Shown in pieces: positions 9,415-21,737 of a stretch of 64,000 bases of DNA (within the stretch, counting starts at the first letter, position 1; each line of letters begins with the position of its first letter). The stretch lies in the NCBI GenBank assembly GCA_027422505.1, contig JAPQWV010001123.1:1-64000 (forward strand). The letters are read 5' to 3'. Origin of the DNA: Craterostigma plantagineum. Taxonomy: Eukaryota; Streptophyta; Magnoliopsida; Lamiales; Linderniaceae. A model generated the notes under the pieces. That model did not search any database, had not been told where the DNA came from, and saw only the letters and a program-made list of their open reading frames with translations. The position numbers and the translations under genes were made by a program.

Positions 9415-12400
9415 ATGGCTGGTGGGAGTGTTAATTCGTTGAAGGAGGTCTCAAATTCCAAGCCATTGTTCGTCACCGTCTACGTAACTGTGATCGTCGG
9501 CATATTGGTCTCCTCTTTCTACGTATTCTCCGCCGTATTCTCCACTTCAAGCGCACTGTCGTGGTTTGCCACGTCAGCTTCCTCCGCCGTCGATGGTACG
9601 GTTTCTTAGTTACTCTGAAAATCATGCCCTTTCCTTCCTCCGCCGGACGTTAAAAATCCGTTTATGGGTAGTTGACATTATGGTTGACCTATTGCTGTTG
9701 TTTATGCTGTGCTATGTCCATTGGTTTCTTACAAGATTTTCTCGCGAGAAAGGCTTCATATTTCTTGAATTTAGTTATTCAGACTGCTGTAGGAGCAATT
9801 TCACCGTCTCTAACTCATTCTTCTGCTCCTCTTCTTCAAGGAGTGGCTGATAAAATGCCAATCTCAGCCTCAAAATCTTACGAAAAATCTCTGCCGCCCA
9901 TTTGGAACGTCCCCCCTAATGGTTCGAAAATGCCGCCTTTGGACACCTTTAAGCTGACCAAGGAACTAATTCAGACAAGAGTCGAGGACAACGTCATAAT
10001 CGTCACGTTCGGTAACTACGCTTTCATGGATTTTATCCTGACTTGGGTTAAACACTTGACCGACATGGGTGTTTACAACCTTTACGTTGGTGAGCATTCT
10101 TTGCATTCCCTTGCGAAATCGTTCATTTATCTTAGCTCTATCTTTTGACATTGTCTTAGACGGATGTTTTTTTTGTAATTTTCTATGCTTAGGGGCGATG
10201 GACACAAAGCTTTTAGAGGCTCTTTATTGGAAAGGAGTGCCAGTTTTTGATATGGGAAGCCACATGAGCACTGTAGATGTTGGATGGGCTCGCCGACGTT
10301 TCACAAGATGGGGAGAGAAAAGGTCATTCTGATAGATTCTATCTTACCTTTTGGCTTTGAGTTGCTGATGTGCGACACAGACATGGTTTGGTTAAAGGTA
10401 TATATGTAGATTATTGACTGATAGTTAGTTCGGTCTCTTATTTCTAACATTTCTTTACATCTATGAATGATCACTGCATTTCTTGTTCTTGAAATCAGAA
10501 CCCCCTTCCTTACCTTGCTCGTTTTCCCGAGGCAGACTTGTTGACTTCCACTGATCAACTCGCACCAACAATGGTCGACGATCGCTTGGACGACTGGAGA
10601 TTAGGTGCATACATATTCGATTTGAAAATGTCCCTTTTTATTTTTCTGTGACTGAGCCAATGATGAATCACAGAAAAACATTGGGACTTTTTGTTTCTTT
10701 GAACAGCTGGGGCTGCCTACAACATAGGGATTTTTCACTGGAGGCCAACCGAGTCTTCGAAGAAATTAGCAAGAGAATGGAAGGAATATCTTCTTACGGA
10801 TGACAAGATTTGGGATCAGAATGGTTTCAACGACATAGTCAAAAAGCAGCTGGGTCCACATGTCGACGAGGACAGTGGACTTGTCTATGCTTACGATGGA
10901 AACCTTAAACTTGGTCTCCTCCCAGCGAGCATCTTTTGCAGCGGACACACTTACTTTGTCCAGGTTAGTATTACGTAATTTACAGTTTAAGAAGAGAAAT
11001 AAAGTGACAATATGTGTAAATGTGTGGATGATGCACAAATTGGCAGGCCTCATATCAACAGCTCAGATTGGAACCCTATGCTGTGCACACGACGTTCCAA
11101 TTTGCTGGCACAGATGGGAAAGCGTCATCGCCTGCGTGAGGCTATGGTTTTCTATGATCCACCTGAGTACTATGATGCACCAGGTTTTAAGCTTTTATAT
11201 ATTAAAAACAATTTATTCACAGCTTTTAAGTTATGTTATGATATAACATGTCCCAAAGTTTGTTCATACTAATGTTCACCTGTTAACGCAGGAGGATTTA
11301 TTACGTTTAAGCCAAGCATACCAAAGAACTTAATGCTAGATGGAGAGCATAACATCGAGTCTCACTTTGCTCTCGTTAATTACCAAGTAAGCCTACGCAG
11401 TGTAAACGTCTCTCAGCCTCTGCGATGGCTAAACTTAACGTTTTTTTTTCTTTTCTAACTATGAAAACGAACAATGATCTTCAGATCAAACAGATACGGA
11501 ATGCACTTGCCATTGCCTCATTGTTGGGTCGTACATTGGTGAGAACAGAACTGCCATAATTCTCCACCGTTCTTTGCTACAGCATAGATGTTATCGCTGT
11601 TCGATATCATCTATGCTTTGAACTTTGACTTACTAAATTTCAAATACTTATCTTTCTGATACGATGAACAAAACATGCTATTTATGGTGATATCATTTTT
11701 TTTTCCATTATTTTAGGTAATGCCTCCGTTATGGTGCAGATTGGATCGACTTTGGTTCGTACATCCAGGCATTTTGCCGGGAACTTTGACTAGGCAGCCT
11801 TTCCTATGTCCTTTAGATCACATCTTTGAGGTACTTACTAATTGAAATAGCTCATGGGAACTTCACAGATATGGTCAATCTCAATCTCATGAGCTTCACG
11901 AATGCAGTTGAATGTAATGTTAAAGGACTTTCCAGAGGATGAATTTGGGCCGAGGATCGACTTTAGGGAATATTCTTTCCTCGACAATCCATCGACGCCT
12001 CGAGAGGTTTCTTTTAAAGGCCGCCATAAGAGGGAATATATTCTTCTCTTTTTACGTCTTAATCGTACCGTTTAGCAGGTGAAAGATTCATGGCTCGACA
12101 TTCAACTTTGTCAACAAGGAACAAAGGGCTGTGAGGCTTCAAACACGACGAGTAGATCTCGAGTTCTCAAGTTCCCAAAACGGAGCTCAGAAGAAACTGT
12201 ACTCATAATAATGCTTTACTTTATTCCCATTTTTCCATATCTTACATAACAGTAACACCGTTCTTGCCCGTAAATAAAACAACCTCAACCTGTAACAACA
12301 GTTCAAGGCGATATTCTCACCGTTCAAGGACGTGAAAGTCATTCAGTTCTCATCGATGCAAGACGCCTTTGCAGGATTTGCAGACAAGGTTTTGTTCTAT

Positions 12401-12670
12401 ACAAAATTACTTTCGATTTATTCTAACATTTGCTTACTGCGGCGCAACTCATGGATGAAACAGACGAGGGAAGAAAGATTTCGCAGGCGAGTGAAGAGAT
12501 ATACGGGCATTTGGTGCTGCGTCGAAGATCACACTCCAGGCCACATATACTACGACATTTATTGGGACGAAAAACCTGATTGGAAACCTAAACCTCCACA
12601 AACACGTGAGAAGATCATCCTCCGCTGTAAAAGGCCGAAACTTTTCAAAATCGTTGCCCACGATAGTTAG
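9415..12670 (+). CDS. XEG113: Arabinosyltransferase XEG113 (GT77)
   Basis: Golgi type II enzyme that adds the third arabinose to the Hyp-linked arabinan of extensins, a cell-wall function known in Arabidopsis. Thirteen exons: 9415-9595, 9793-10088, 10193-10397, 10499-10604, 10707-10963, 11047-11183, 11292-11386, 11485-11538, 11717-11830, 11908-12006, 12079-12198, 12302-12388, 12464-12670. The N terminus has a cytosolic stub and a signal anchor (VTVYVTVIVGILVSSFYVF). The catalytic domain shows NVIIVTFGNYAFMDFILTWV, GAMDTKLLEALYWKG, the DXD motif in LLMCDTDMVWLK, and AAYNIGIFHWRPTES. Indels: one G missing near 10287, one A extra near 11120, one base missing near 12608. With the last corrected the C terminus would end EDHPPL with stop at 12628-12630, as in relatives. 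Splice phases agree throughout, so the gene is very probably functional. Confidence 0.9.
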
Positions 12671-13006
12671 TTTTTGTTCGACACGGCGGGGGTTTTCCTA
12701 TGTTATATCATCATATACTGTTGTACTTGTAAGAACTCACAGACGAGCTGAAATTTTTATTACAGAAACCAAAGAGGAAAGTCATACAGCGAAAGACCTC
12801 AAATGCAACTAGAAATCTGAAAATGGCCAAAATTGCTGGTGAAGTATATAACACAATGTGCCGTGATCGACTGTCGAAGTTTATGCATCTAATCTCCGAC
12901 CCATAAAACAACTCTGCCTCGAATACGATAAGCACAACAGATAGATATCATCATCAAGGGGAATCAAAAAGAGAAAAAGAAGGCTTTTTTTTTTTCCGTA
13001 GCAACC
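12671..13006. other. Tail-to-tail spacer
   Basis: Lies between the 3' end of XEG113 (+) and the 3' end of the ABCE pseudogene (-). It holds a run of T/A near 12987. Probably 3' UTR. Confidence 0.35.
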
Positions 13007-14615
13007 TTAGTCGTCCAAATAATAGTATGATCCAGCATTCTTCTGCTCACGGTCCTTGGTGGAAGTCCAGGTTATTGATTCTCGGACGATAATTTGTTGG
13101 GTCCCTTCTAAAGGTGATATTCAGAAAATGCTGCCAGAATCGGTAAGAATTTATGTGGAAAGAGAATCTTACGGATAAGAAGAGGTTCATTCCAGTCAGC
13201 AACGATTGTGGAGAGTTGGCCCTACAGTCGACAGATGGCGTCCCGTCGTAAACTATAACCCTATCCGCGAGGTAAGTTGCCATTATAAAGTCGAGTTCGA
13301 CGACAAGTGCAGTTTTCTTTGCGTGGGGTACGAATCTCTTTATGACTTTGGAGGCAACGATTCTCTGCTCTGAGTCGAGGTATGCACTTGGTTCGCCTAT
13401 CAAGTATATGTCGGCGGGCTGCAAAATCACAGTCGCAAAATTTAGATTAAGAAGCGTATAAATTTGCGAAGGGTGTATTAAACAACCTTTCCAAGACAAA
13501 GGGTCAGCGCGACTCTTTGTAATTCTCGATTGAGAGAGGCTTCATCACATCTGATACAAACTGAGGATGCATGTACGAATCTCGGATTTTCTGATGCAGC
13601 AGCATTCGAACTGTAGATTGGAATTTCGGACTTATTTTCTGTGGTTCGTAAGAGACGTTGAATTCGGGTATTTCGACGTCGGATCCTTCCACTGAATCGG
13701 GCTTCAAAAGCCCGGCCTGAAATACCACAAAATGGCATATTATCTCAACATCGAAGTAACGATATGCCGAGCATACGAGTAGGAGTCGGGGATCATACCA
13801 GCATCCTTATGGACGTCGTCTTCCCCGTACCGTTCTCGCCGAGCATCACAACTATCTGAGAATCAGTGAATTCGCCCTCCATGACCTTAAGCTTGAAATC
13901 TCCCTGAGTTTTGGCCATCGTTGGATGCCTGTATCGAGCATATGTCTCAACCTCTTCGCTATTCTCCCGAGGAACCTCAGCGACCTGAAAAAAGAAACTG
14001 AGTACCTCAATCACCACTAGAAAAGAAAGTCTACTATGAATGAAAAAAAAAGGAAAACCTTAAAAGTTAGAGATTCGTCACGAAACCTCAGATTCGGTAG
14101 GTACAAACCAGCCAAGAATATATTAATTCCTTCTCTAACAGAAAATGGAAGGGTAACGACTCCATAAACGCCAGGTTTTCCATACAGACAGCAGATGAAG
14201 TCCGACAAATAATCAAGTACGCTAAGGTCATGCTCGACAACAATCCCGCCCAATAAAACAACAATGAAAAAGGGCACGCTAAAGTTGTGGTCGCCTAATA
14301 AGAGGAAATGCAAGTATTGCAAACCTATTCGGTCGAAGCAAGGATCTGATAACTTGCGCTGCTCTAAGCCTCTGTTTCACATCTAGGTAGCTCGATGGTT
14401 CATCAAACATGTAAATCTCAGCGTTCTGTGTTGCGACGACAGCTATAGCGAATCTCTGAAGCTCGACGCCACAAATCTCCGACATTACGGTCCATAACCT
14501 GAATGAGCTCGAGATCGGTCATCTTTCTGTGAAAGGACTTCACCCACATTTCCCTTAACAGCTTTAGGAATATGGTCGACATACTGTGGCCTGATAATCG
14601 CCCTTTACTTACACT
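13007..14615 (-). pseudogene. Truncated ABCE (RNase L inhibitor / ribosome recycling ATPase) pseudogene
   Basis: ABCE proteins have an N-terminal Fe-S domain and two ATPase domains and split ribosomes after termination. This copy begins in the late first ATPase domain (remnants of VDHIPKAV, then [13 protein letters not shown]). The Fe-S domain and first Walker A are absent. It keeps [15 protein letters not shown] (first Walker B), [14 protein letters not shown], the second Walker [40 protein letters not shown], and the C terminus [10 protein letters not shown] ending YYYLDD, stop at 13007-13009. Introns are present (for example before the exon encoding PADIYLI), so it is a gene duplicate, not a processed copy. 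Both LSGGE signature motifs are lost: the first reads as unrelated residues after DRNVGDL, and the second is deleted between KPLSIE and [10 protein letters not shown]. This is real decay, beyond one-base errors. Confidence 0.88.
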
Positions 14616-14867
14616 ACACGCCTGTAAGACGGCTTATTCGACACGTGTCACTGCAAGAGACTGTTGATTTGCTTCCTTGACTCTTCCGCTGAGTCAAGGT
14701 GAAAAAGCTCAACAGATATATTCATTACACAAATTATACAGTTGCTGCTACTACACTTTCATGAAATATAGCTACAGAACAACACAAAACGATACAATTC
14801 CACTACAGAGTGAAATCAAGAATCGGCTCTAAAAAAAATCCACGCGTTTCTCCTCCACGCTTATTAT

Positions 14868-17302
14868 TTATTTATTCCCCGAAGCAGACGAAGAAATCCC
14901 AGCATCACCACCGCCCACAAACGACGACGAGCCCACAAAAGTCGTCGACGGCCCACTCGTCACAGTCAAGCTGCTCCCGTCGGTCGACCCCCTCCGAGCC
15001 GCCGGAGGCGGCGGAGGCTCGATCTCCACCACGCCCTCCAACATCTGAACCACCCTGCCCATCGTCGGCCTCATAGAAGGCTGTTCTTGGACGCACCAAA
15101 AGCTCGCCCGAACCGCCCGAGCCACCTGCCCGAAATCCACCTCGGCCCTGTCGAGCCTCTTATCCAAAATACCCTCCAAATTCCCCCTCTCAAACTCCTC
15201 GTAAGCCCACGCCGAAAACCTCCTATGATTCGTCTCCGCCGAAACTTCGAAATTCCTCCTCCCCCCGACGACCTCTATAAGCACCATACCAAAGCCGTAC
15301 ACGTCAGATTTCGAGGTCACGGGCAAGTTCGCGAGCCACTCGGGCGCCAAGTACCCGCGGGTCCCACGAACGCTGGTCAGCGTTCTTTGCCTATGGTCCT
15401 TTGGGCTCACAAGCTTGGCCAGCCCAAAGTCAGACACCTTAGCCTGGTGGCTCTCGTCTAAGAGTATATTCTCGGGCTTTATATCGCAGTGTACTATGCA
15501 GTCTCTGCACTCTTCGTGTAGGTACGTGATCCCCCGAGCCGTCCCCAGAGCCACCGCGAACCGCTGGTCCCAGCTCAGGTTCCTCGACGGCTGACCATCG
15601 CCCGGGAATAAGTAGCCGTCGAGCGAGCCGTTCTTCATGAATTCGTAGACCAATAGCCTGTGCTTCCCCTCCGAGCAGAACCCTAGGAGCCTCACTAGGT
15701 TCAGGTGATGGGTGCTGCTAATGGTGGCTACCTCCATTCGAAACTGCTTCTCCCCTTGCTCTATGCCTTCGAGCCGCTTGACTGCAGCCGCGGTTCGATT
15801 GGCTAGGACCGCCTTGTAGACCGCACCGAACCCGCCCGAGCCCAGCTTCTCCCTGAACCCCTTTGTGGCCCTTTCGAGCTCTCTGTAGGAGAATTGGATC
15901 GGCGCGCCCGAGGCGTACTCGAGCAAAGCGTATTGCGCCGATAGTTTGCTGAAGTTTGGGCTGTTTCTCACGCACCACCACCATAGGCCGCCCTCGACGG
16001 CCAGCAGTCCCAAGGCTGTGGCTATGATTACTACGACGACCAACCACCACCTCAGCCGCCACCTGGAGGCGGCGGAGCCGCCGGAGGAGGCTGCCGGCGA
16101 GGAGGGTATGACGGGCCCGCATAGTTTGACGAAGGAAGTGCTTGGAATCGCTGGAGATCGGTATGCGCTGACGAAGTTGCGTATTTTTAAGTAGCATATC
16201 CCCGAGCCGTCGGCGAGGGAGGTCGAAGCTATGCACGGGCCGACGAGGCAGTTTAGCCTGCAAGGCGAAGTTCCTTGGAAGAAGACGTCGGCGGATAGCT
16301 CGGGCTGGTAGGTTAAGAATACGGTGTGGTCTAATTGAAGCATGGTTGCGTTTCCCGGACAGTTTTGGAGCTCTACTTTTCTCTTACAGCCTTGCCTGGG
16401 ATTGTTGGGATCGACGAACTCGAAATTGCCCGAAGGACAGCTGCAGATCGGGGAAGTATCGTTGTAGCTGCATATTCCCAGGTTTCCACAGAAGCCGAAA
16501 ACCTCACATTGATCGCTCAGAGCGGCCCACTTTGCGGTTTTTGCGCCGCTGCCACTGACGGAGCTGTAGATTCTCAAGTTCCCATCGTCGTCTAATTTCA
16601 AGAATCTCAAGATGTTGTTGCCTTCTTCGGCGTAGTCGCTGCTGTAAGCCAAGTCCAAGGGGCTCGTCAGAAGTGGATCGGAGAGCGTTAGAATCCCAGT
16701 CCGTTGCATGTATAGGACAGGGCTCGCAAGGCTGGAGTTTGCGGTGGAGTTCAGACCTGAGTTGTAATAGACGACGGTGTTGTTCCATAGGAGCGTCAAG
16801 TTGCCGTTTCTCTGAAGGACGAAGGAGTAGATCCCTGACGATAAGGTTCGGTTGATGCTCAGCTGTTGGGATGGGACTACGGCGTCCGTTGGGCGGTCGA
16901 ACGTTGACCACACGGCGGTTCCGGCGGAGTTCTTGAGGATGAAGTCGCCGGTTTCTCGGAGCTCGGCGGCTGATACGTTGCGTCCGGCGGTGGAGGAGGA
17001 CCAGATGGGGTCGGCGGAGGTTGGAGATGGGAGCAGCTGGAGATCGCCGGAGGGGAGGAGGAGGCGAGAACGGCGGAGGACGTGGCGGAGGGAGTCGACC
17101 AGATGGGGACGCCGCCGTAAGTCACGGCGGCGGTGAAGTTTCCGGCTGTGGTGGAGACGAAGGTGAAGGTGAAGGTGGAGTTTGGCGAGGTCCATCTGGA
17201 ATTTGGGTCGGACGCGGTTAGGGTGGAGCCGAGAGGGATGTCGGCGCCGGAAGCAGAGGCGGCGAAGAGGAGGAGGAGGGCGGCGACCGTGAGGCGGATC
17301 AT
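14868..17302 (-). CDS. G-type lectin S-receptor-like Ser/Thr protein kinase (At1g34300-like)
   Basis: Single-exon plasma-membrane receptor kinase. It starts at 17302 with a signal peptide (MIRLTVAALLLLFAASASG), then a bulb-lectin domain (WTSPNSTFTFTF, AAVTYGGVPIWS, TGDFILKNSAG), an EGF/PAN-like cysteine region (DQCEVFGFCGNLGICSYN), a transmembrane segment about residue 450 (WLVVVVIIATALGLLAV) and a kinase domain. Kinase motifs: LGSGGFGAVYKA, AAVKRLEG, CIVHCDIKPENILL (Cys replaces the Arg of HRD, so non-RD, as usual for this clade), DFGLAKLV, and GYLAPEW. The C terminus is Ser/Thr-rich. One base (G on the plus strand) is missing near 17064, shifting the frame inside the lectin domain; the downstream frame is open for over 700 codons. 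The gene is probably intact in the plant. Ligand unknown. Confidence 0.9.
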
Positions 17303-18036
17303 TTCAACAAAAATCGAAACTTTATCACACTATCGACGTCTAACGTTTCTCCGATCGAGCCCCTGCAATTCGTTTATCTTTTCCGTGTGTGTACATAAAA
17401 GTTGACTTTTTAGCACTAAACATTGAATATTACAGACTAACAACCACATTTTATATAGCCCCTGTTTCAGAATCGGTCTCGTTTGGGATCCGTGTGCATT
17501 GACCTTTTGACTTTGGAACATCGTTGCTTGCGATTTCAGCTGCACCTTATGTTACTGAGTCTTATCTCTTACCTAGTTTTCGATGACGTCGCAGGTATTT
17601 AAGGATTTTCAGATTTTTTAGAAGAATTTCGAACATTTTCTGACAATATTTCTTGATCTCTGAAGATATGTTGCAGAAACTGATAAAACATTGGCTTTGT
17701 GTATCGCAGGTCTGTGTTTGCTACGTGCTCGACGAAATGCATACATGGTTCGACTCGTACGCAATGCACAGGTAACCATCCAAAAGGCTACACTTTAATC
17801 TTTAAAACTGATACGATTTTGCATTGCTCATTATGAACATATGGTGAATAAACGTAAGAAAAGCCATGGCAGAAAGTTATGTACTACATTTGATTTGACG
17901 GTAGCCTGCCAATCATAATGTGGCGAATGGGCTGTTTTTATCCGACGTGCTAAGACATCGCATCGCAGTCTTCTTGCAAGAGTAAAAGAAGCTCCTTTTT
18001 TTCTTCTCCGATCAGATCCACTGCTAAGCATCTCCT
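17303..18036. other. Upstream of the lectin kinase and downstream of ABCG
   Basis: Non-coding. The right part should contain the 3' UTR of the ABCG gene, the left part the promoter of the lectin kinase. No repeat or conserved site seen. Confidence 0.35.
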
Positions 18037-20277
18037 TCATCTCACCCTATGTAGAGCTAAATACGCCATAAACCTATACCCGACGAGCATCAGAATCATA
18101 ACGAGCACATCCCACCAAAGATGGCTCAACCCTATCGTCTGAATCGGCGGGTAATCTTCGACTTTGCAGTACAATCCTTCCCCACAGACATAAACGTCGT
18201 GCTCGCCGTACTGAACTCCAAGAAGAAGCCTATAGCAGTAGTAGCTGTAGCTAAGATACTTCATCCATGCTATAAATGGAGGGATGTGCCTAACATAGTA
18301 TCCTCCTGCTATGAGGAAAACCATGGTTGTAACAGAGGCTAAAGTCGCCGCTTGCTTCACGTCCATGAGTATTGCGCCGAACGCCATGCCAAGTCCTTGG
18401 GAGACGAGTACGCTCAATAGGACGATGAGAAGGGAGAGCGTGAATGTGATCGGGTCGGGTTTTAGCCCGCCCATCCAATAGAATATGAGCGTGAACGCTG
18501 TTGGGAGCGAGAGTTCTAGTGGTAGATCTCCGACCATTCTTGCGAGGAAGTACGAGGAGAGGCGGTACATGCCCGAGGATCTTTCCTTGATTAGCATTCT
18601 TCGTTCTTGGGGAAAGGTGAAGACTGCGTTGTACAGAGGGTAGAAGCCCCAGAAAACCGAGAAGAAGAACAGCATGGCGGTCTTCATTTGAAGTGAAGTA
18701 GTTTTTTTCAGAGTTAGAGAATGTTATGAGGATTTTAAACTTCAATTTTCTTTTTAGCAAGTACTTACTCTATCGTCTATGTGAGATGCAGGCGTTCGCC
18801 ACCACAGAAGCCCGCCGAGGAACGCTACGCTTATAACTTGGAAGATTCTTAGTCTGTTGAAGGCCTCGAACCTACGCTCTCGAAGGCCGCGTAGAAGCAG
18901 TATCTTGAATTGGTACCACCAACTGGTGCACCATTGCTTCGGTATGGGATTATTTCCTAGGGAAATTAGAAAAATCATCAGAAATTGACGAGCATTTTTC
19001 TCCTTTCTTGATTGCTAATAAGAGCTACTCACTGATGATAGGAGAGGCGCCATGTACGTAACTGTAGCCTCCAACTTCTGAGCTGTATAGCTCAGACTTA
19101 AGCTTTGTAGATATGTTCTTGTCGTAAGCCGATATGAGAGCATCTCTAACAGATTTCGGGTCTAGTTTCAGATCATCGCCCGAATCGTGCTGGAAATCGG
19201 GTTTAATTCCTGGAATTTCGTAGGGATTGTCATTTTTTTTCGGCCGAATAAAAGAGTTCATGCAGGCGTATTCCCTACGAGTACTTCCATAAAAATTACC
19301 GTTAGCAAGATCGAGCAGTAGATCGGCTGGATTCACCGTAACAGAGGCGGAGAAACCAATCGAATCGAAGTACTCCAAAGCAGTCGAAGCCTGGCCGTAA
19401 TAAATAGGACAGCCCTCGGAGAGCAAGACAACCTTATCGAACATGTGGTACAATCTGCTCGAAGGCTGATGGATCGTCGTGATTACGGTTCTGCCCCCAC
19501 GAGCCAGCCCCTTGACGGCGGTCAGTATCCTCTGAGCCGTGGTCGAGTCGAGGCCCGAGGTGGGCTCATCCAGTAAGAGCAGGCTAGGGTTGATCAGCAT
19601 CTCTTGGCCTATGCTGACCCTCTTCTTCTCCCCGCCCGATATGCCCCGAAAAAGCGAGCCGCCGATCATACTGTTCCTACACTTAGTCAGTCCCAATTCT
19701 GTTATTACATCCTCGACGTGCCTTTCCTTCTCCTCTTTGCCGAGGGTTTTGGGGAGCCTTAGTAGTGCAGTGAAGAGAAGGGTTTCGAAGACGGTGAGGT
19801 GTTGGTATAAAACGTCTTCTTGGGCTACGAAGCCTATCCTGCGCTTTATCGAGCCCGAGAATGGATGGCCATTGTAAGTGATTTTGCCAGAGAGTTTCCC
19901 GAGGAGACGCCCGCCCAGGGCAGTGAGGAGGGTCGTTTTTCCGCTGCCCGACGGGCCCAACATGGCTAGTATCTCGCCCGGGCAGACCATGCCCGTGAGC
20001 CCATTGAGTATCACCTTTTCCTGGGAGGTTGACATGCTCTGCCCATGGCCTACTTTGTAGACAACTTCTTCGAACTGTAAGAGAAATCACACACATAAGA
20101 ATCATTGTACTAGATAGAGACATGCTTGATCCAATAGTTGTTTGTTACCTTTAAGGTTATGGGATATAAAACCTTCTGCAGATAGGACTGAGACTTATCA
20201 TCGCAGGTCTTCGGCGATGTATTTGTGAGCTCTGTGGCTTCTTTCTCGGGTTTTGGCGCTACGGAACATAAAGGCAT
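18037..20277 (-). CDS. ABCG14: ABCG half-transporter, ABCG14-like
   Basis: Plasma-membrane half-size ABC transporter. The Arabidopsis relative ABCG14 exports cytokinin and is needed for root-to-shoot transport. Four exons: 20277-20149, 20074-19033, 18956-18769, 18681-18037; total 2004 nt, 667 residues, frame fully open. The N-terminal nucleotide-binding domain has [13 protein letters not shown] (Walker A), [16 protein letters not shown] (signature), [13 protein letters not shown] (Walker B) and TTIHQPSSR (H-loop). The C-terminal membrane domain follows [10 protein letters not shown], with [66 protein letters not shown], and ends [10 protein letters not shown]. Domain order and the ending fit ABCG14; orthology versus a close paralogue needs a tree. 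This is one of the few genes here with no indel. Confidence 0.92.
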
Positions 20278-20982
20278 GGCTGAGAAATCAGTTAAAGCTA
20301 TGAATTTTCTGGGGCTTCAGAAGCTATATATGGTTTTTTTTTTTTTTCACTCGTGGCTGAGAAACTGAAAGCTTCGATGGAATATATAAGCAGAGGCGAA
20401 GGAGTACTGAGGTAAAGATTTCCCACGAGGCTATAGACTGCATGTATGTATTCTTTTGCCACTCTTGGTGGGATCCCACCTTTTCTTTTTCTTTATTATC
20501 TTTAAGAACCTTTTAACACTGCTCAACTAGATTAGTTACTTACAATGCTCTTTCCCTTTCTCATGCGGTGGTTTCTTTCTTTTGTCTAGTGGTTGTTTTG
20601 GTGTTCTGCTTCAATAGGCAACTGCTGTAAGTGGGAGATGAGCCGTGCCACTCAACTCAACTCAACTCAACTCAAAGAAGCTTTATTATTATGTATTGTA
20701 CTTGTGCTTTGAAACAGCTTTGCTGATGTCTGATTTTATGACAATGATTGAGAAGTAGGAAATGTACATGTACAGATAGAATCATCCTATGATCTACTTT
20801 TATGAAGCTAATCTAAATCGACCCCCCTTTTATTTGGTTATAACGTTTTTCACCGTAATTATTTCTACCTTTCTTTATGTCTTCTCTGTAGTACATCATA
20901 GTGTATGGCCTGTGTGTGAATTTGTGGGTAGATAGGAAATAGAAGGTATTCTCCTTGGCGTTTCGGATTGTATGTGCGTAAA
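20278..20982. other. Upstream region of ABCG14-like gene
   Basis: Promoter side of the ABCG gene. A poly-T run lies near 20335-20349 (minus-strand poly-A in the leader) and a CTCAA pentanucleotide microsatellite at 20651-20675. Confidence 0.4.
20651..20675. repeat. (CTCAA)5 microsatellite
   Basis: Five perfect tandem CTCAA units. Confidence 0.9.
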
Positions 20983-21737
20983 CGGCAAAAGTGGTGTTTG
21001 AACTATACCACAGTTTCACTGTTGGTTCTCAAACTTTTAAATGTGCCGTTGTGGTTCTTAAACTTTGCAAAACCTGTCATTTTTTGTTTTATTTGACCTT
21101 AAGAACAGGTAAAAAAACCAAAAGGGGACAGTTTTGCAAAGTTCAGGAACCAAAACGTCACATTTAAAAGTTTAAGTACCAACAATTAGAATTTTTATAT
21201 AGACATGATATTGTGTGAAATATAATATTCATATGCGATTACTACGAGATTTTTTATTTTTTTATTTAAAAAATATCTCAAATAATTACACCATAATTAT
21301 GTATGCCTCTTGGAAAACATCAAAACAATGAAGTTAAAAAATATGTAAAAGATATTTAATTGTTGGAGTGGTTGTTTGTATGCCTCGTGAAAAAAAATCG
21401 AAAGAAATTATTGTGGTGACCGAAATTAAATTTTTATTTAATTATTACTATAGCATGCATGTAAATTAAATTCTAGTTATTAGTGCTCAAACTTTTAAAT
21501 GTGCCGCCGTGTTGGTTCCTGAACTTTGCAAAACTGTTCTCTCTTGTTCTTTTACCGTTGTTTAGGTAAAAATGCACCTCCATATATGGATGTGCATTAG
21601 GGGCCACACAACTATATATAAGATCATTTCAACTACCGAAAGTAACATGGCAAAGTTCAGGACCCAAAACGGCACATTTAAAAGTTTGAGCATCAACAGT
21701 TATATGTGATATAGTTCAAACACCATTTGTCAATTAC
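20983..21737. repeat. Two nested foldbacks: forward-reverse-forward-reverse unit array
   Basis: A 60-95 bp unit containing CAAACTTTTAAATGTGCCG and CTGAACTTTGCAAAAC-type text occurs four times: forward at 20983-21077, reverse at 21133-21190, forward at 21476-21545, reverse at 21636-21737. The outermost arms extend the match through GGTGTTTGAACTATA (20993) and its complement TATAGTTCAAACACC (21710). The whole 755 bp can fold as one large palindrome or as two separate hairpins. Likely a MITE-type element, possibly one inserted in another. No coding capacity. No target duplication established. Confidence 0.7.

Noticed and set aside
15087..17405. Long open frames antisense to the lectin kinase
   Set aside because: Shadows created by GC-rich codon use of the real gene on the opposite strand.
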